NCBI GenBank assembly: GCA_018263585.1
Contig: JAANWZ010000073.1
Coordinates: forward strand, 1-50,357
DNA: 50,357 bases
Origin: Calditrichota bacterium
GTDB lineage: Bacteria > Electryoneota > Electryoneia > Electryoneales > Electryoneaceae
Direction of reading: 5' to 3'
Part shown: piece by piece, positions 50,069 to 50,357 of the stretch
How the letters are laid out: each line of letters begins with the position of its first letter
Position numbering within the stretch: position 1 is the stretch's first letter
Notes under the pieces: generated by a model
The model's database searches: none
The model's input: only the letters and a program-made list of their open reading frames with translations
Told to the model about the DNA's origin: nothing
Made by a program: the position numbers and the translations under genes

Positions 50069-50357
50069 CGACGGGTGGCCCGGGGCTTCAGCCTCGGGTC
50101 TCATCCGCGGACCCGACCAGCGCGGTATACCAATTGGTTCATCCGCGGTGACGGCTGCGCCGTCCCCGCGGGCATTCTATGGGGACGCTTGCGAGCACTC
50201 GGTTATGCAGTTCGCTCAGCCACGTGCATGGAGGGAACTCAGATCGCATCCGGGCGGCCGAGCCGTCATTCTGAACCCGGCTTCGCGCGTCTGTCTGCGT
50301 GAAGGCGGGTGAAGAAGGTCCAAGTTATCCAAGGGTTATTTCACGAGTTTCATCGTA
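50069..50357. repeat. Repeat region at right edge, near-copy of 2554-2697
   Basis: No gene seen. Shortly after glnS comes a GGGTGGCCCGGGGCTTCAGC hairpin-type repeat, then a CCGCGG...CCCGCGGGC palindrome (about 50143-50174). From 50200 to 50345 the sequence is nearly the same as 2554-2697, including GTCATTCTGAACCCGGCTTC and GAAGAAGGTCCAAGTTATCC. The element is cut by the window end. Confidence 0.85.

Noticed and set aside
1-50357. Insertion sequence, prophage or integrative element
   Set aside because: No transposase, integrase, recombinase or phage gene was found, and no tRNA attachment site is visible; only small non-autonomous repeats are present.

Overview
The window is about 50 kb of GC-rich DNA carrying an anaerobic aromatic-degradation island built around an ATP-dependent (class I) benzoyl-CoA reductase of the Azoarcus 'bzd' type. 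Housekeeping and accessory genes follow at the right end (TsaE, System II cytochrome c maturation, a sulfotransferase group, glutaminyl-tRNA synthetase). The organism looks like a member of the FCB superphylum or a related candidate phylum. The reasons are a C-terminal PNPF-type secretion/FlgD-like domain remnant at 43371-43690, and dense intergenic repeats starting GTCATTCTGAAC and ending TTCAGAATGAC or TTCAGGATGACAC, a style I associate with candidate-phylum metagenome genomes. This placement is an inference; no rRNA is present.

Left part (453-14019, all minus strand): two 326-aa phosphate acyltransferase paralogues; a 2-oxoacid:acceptor oxidoreductase (gamma, beta, alpha) with a flavoprotein that fuses a GltD-like NAD(P)H module to a PorD-like ferredoxin; an acyl-CoA dehydrogenase; 6-hydroxycyclohex-1-ene-1-carbonyl-CoA dehydrogenase; a 78-aa protein; a GNAT protein; an 840-aa NuoG-like/GltD-like redox protein; and a ferredoxin. 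Centre (14785-24676, minus): bzdN-O-P-Q-like reductase genes, a DUF2889-like gene with the dienoyl-CoA hydratase, a thiolase, an SDR, and the ring-opening hydrolase Oah. With the dehydrogenase at 9457, every step from benzoyl-CoA to 3-hydroxypimeloyl-CoA is encoded, with several candidates for the following beta-oxidation.

Right-centre (25163-35142, minus): an IPMS/homocitrate-synthase-like enzyme directly downstream of a 3-hydroxyacyl-CoA dehydrogenase; a thiolase overlapping a 689-aa dehydrogenase-hydratase fusion; and an aconitase-like small subunit, MarR regulator, aconitase-like large subunit and IPMDH/ICDH-like dehydrogenase. The last four form one run whose upstream region holds a nested 31-bp palindrome (35205-35235). 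Divergently transcribed is a three-subunit molybdenum hydroxylase (35468-39283) resembling 4-hydroxybenzoyl-CoA reductase but lacking the extra Fe-S site in its FAD subunit.

A plausible joint working: peripheral enzymes (molybdenum hydroxylase, 2-oxoacid oxidoreductase) deliver benzoyl-CoA; ferredoxin and the two large flavo-iron-sulfur proteins supply low-potential electrons; BzdNOPQ-like proteins dearomatise the ring; hydratase, dehydrogenase and hydrolase open it; thiolases and dehydrogenases finish the C7 chain. The chain-elongation/TCA-like enzymes may make a 2-oxoacid whose oxidation reduces ferredoxin, or may simply be leucine biosynthesis. No benzoate-CoA ligase, transporter, transposase, tRNA or rRNA was seen. 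Almost every gap above 300 bp is packed with palindromic interspersed repeats.
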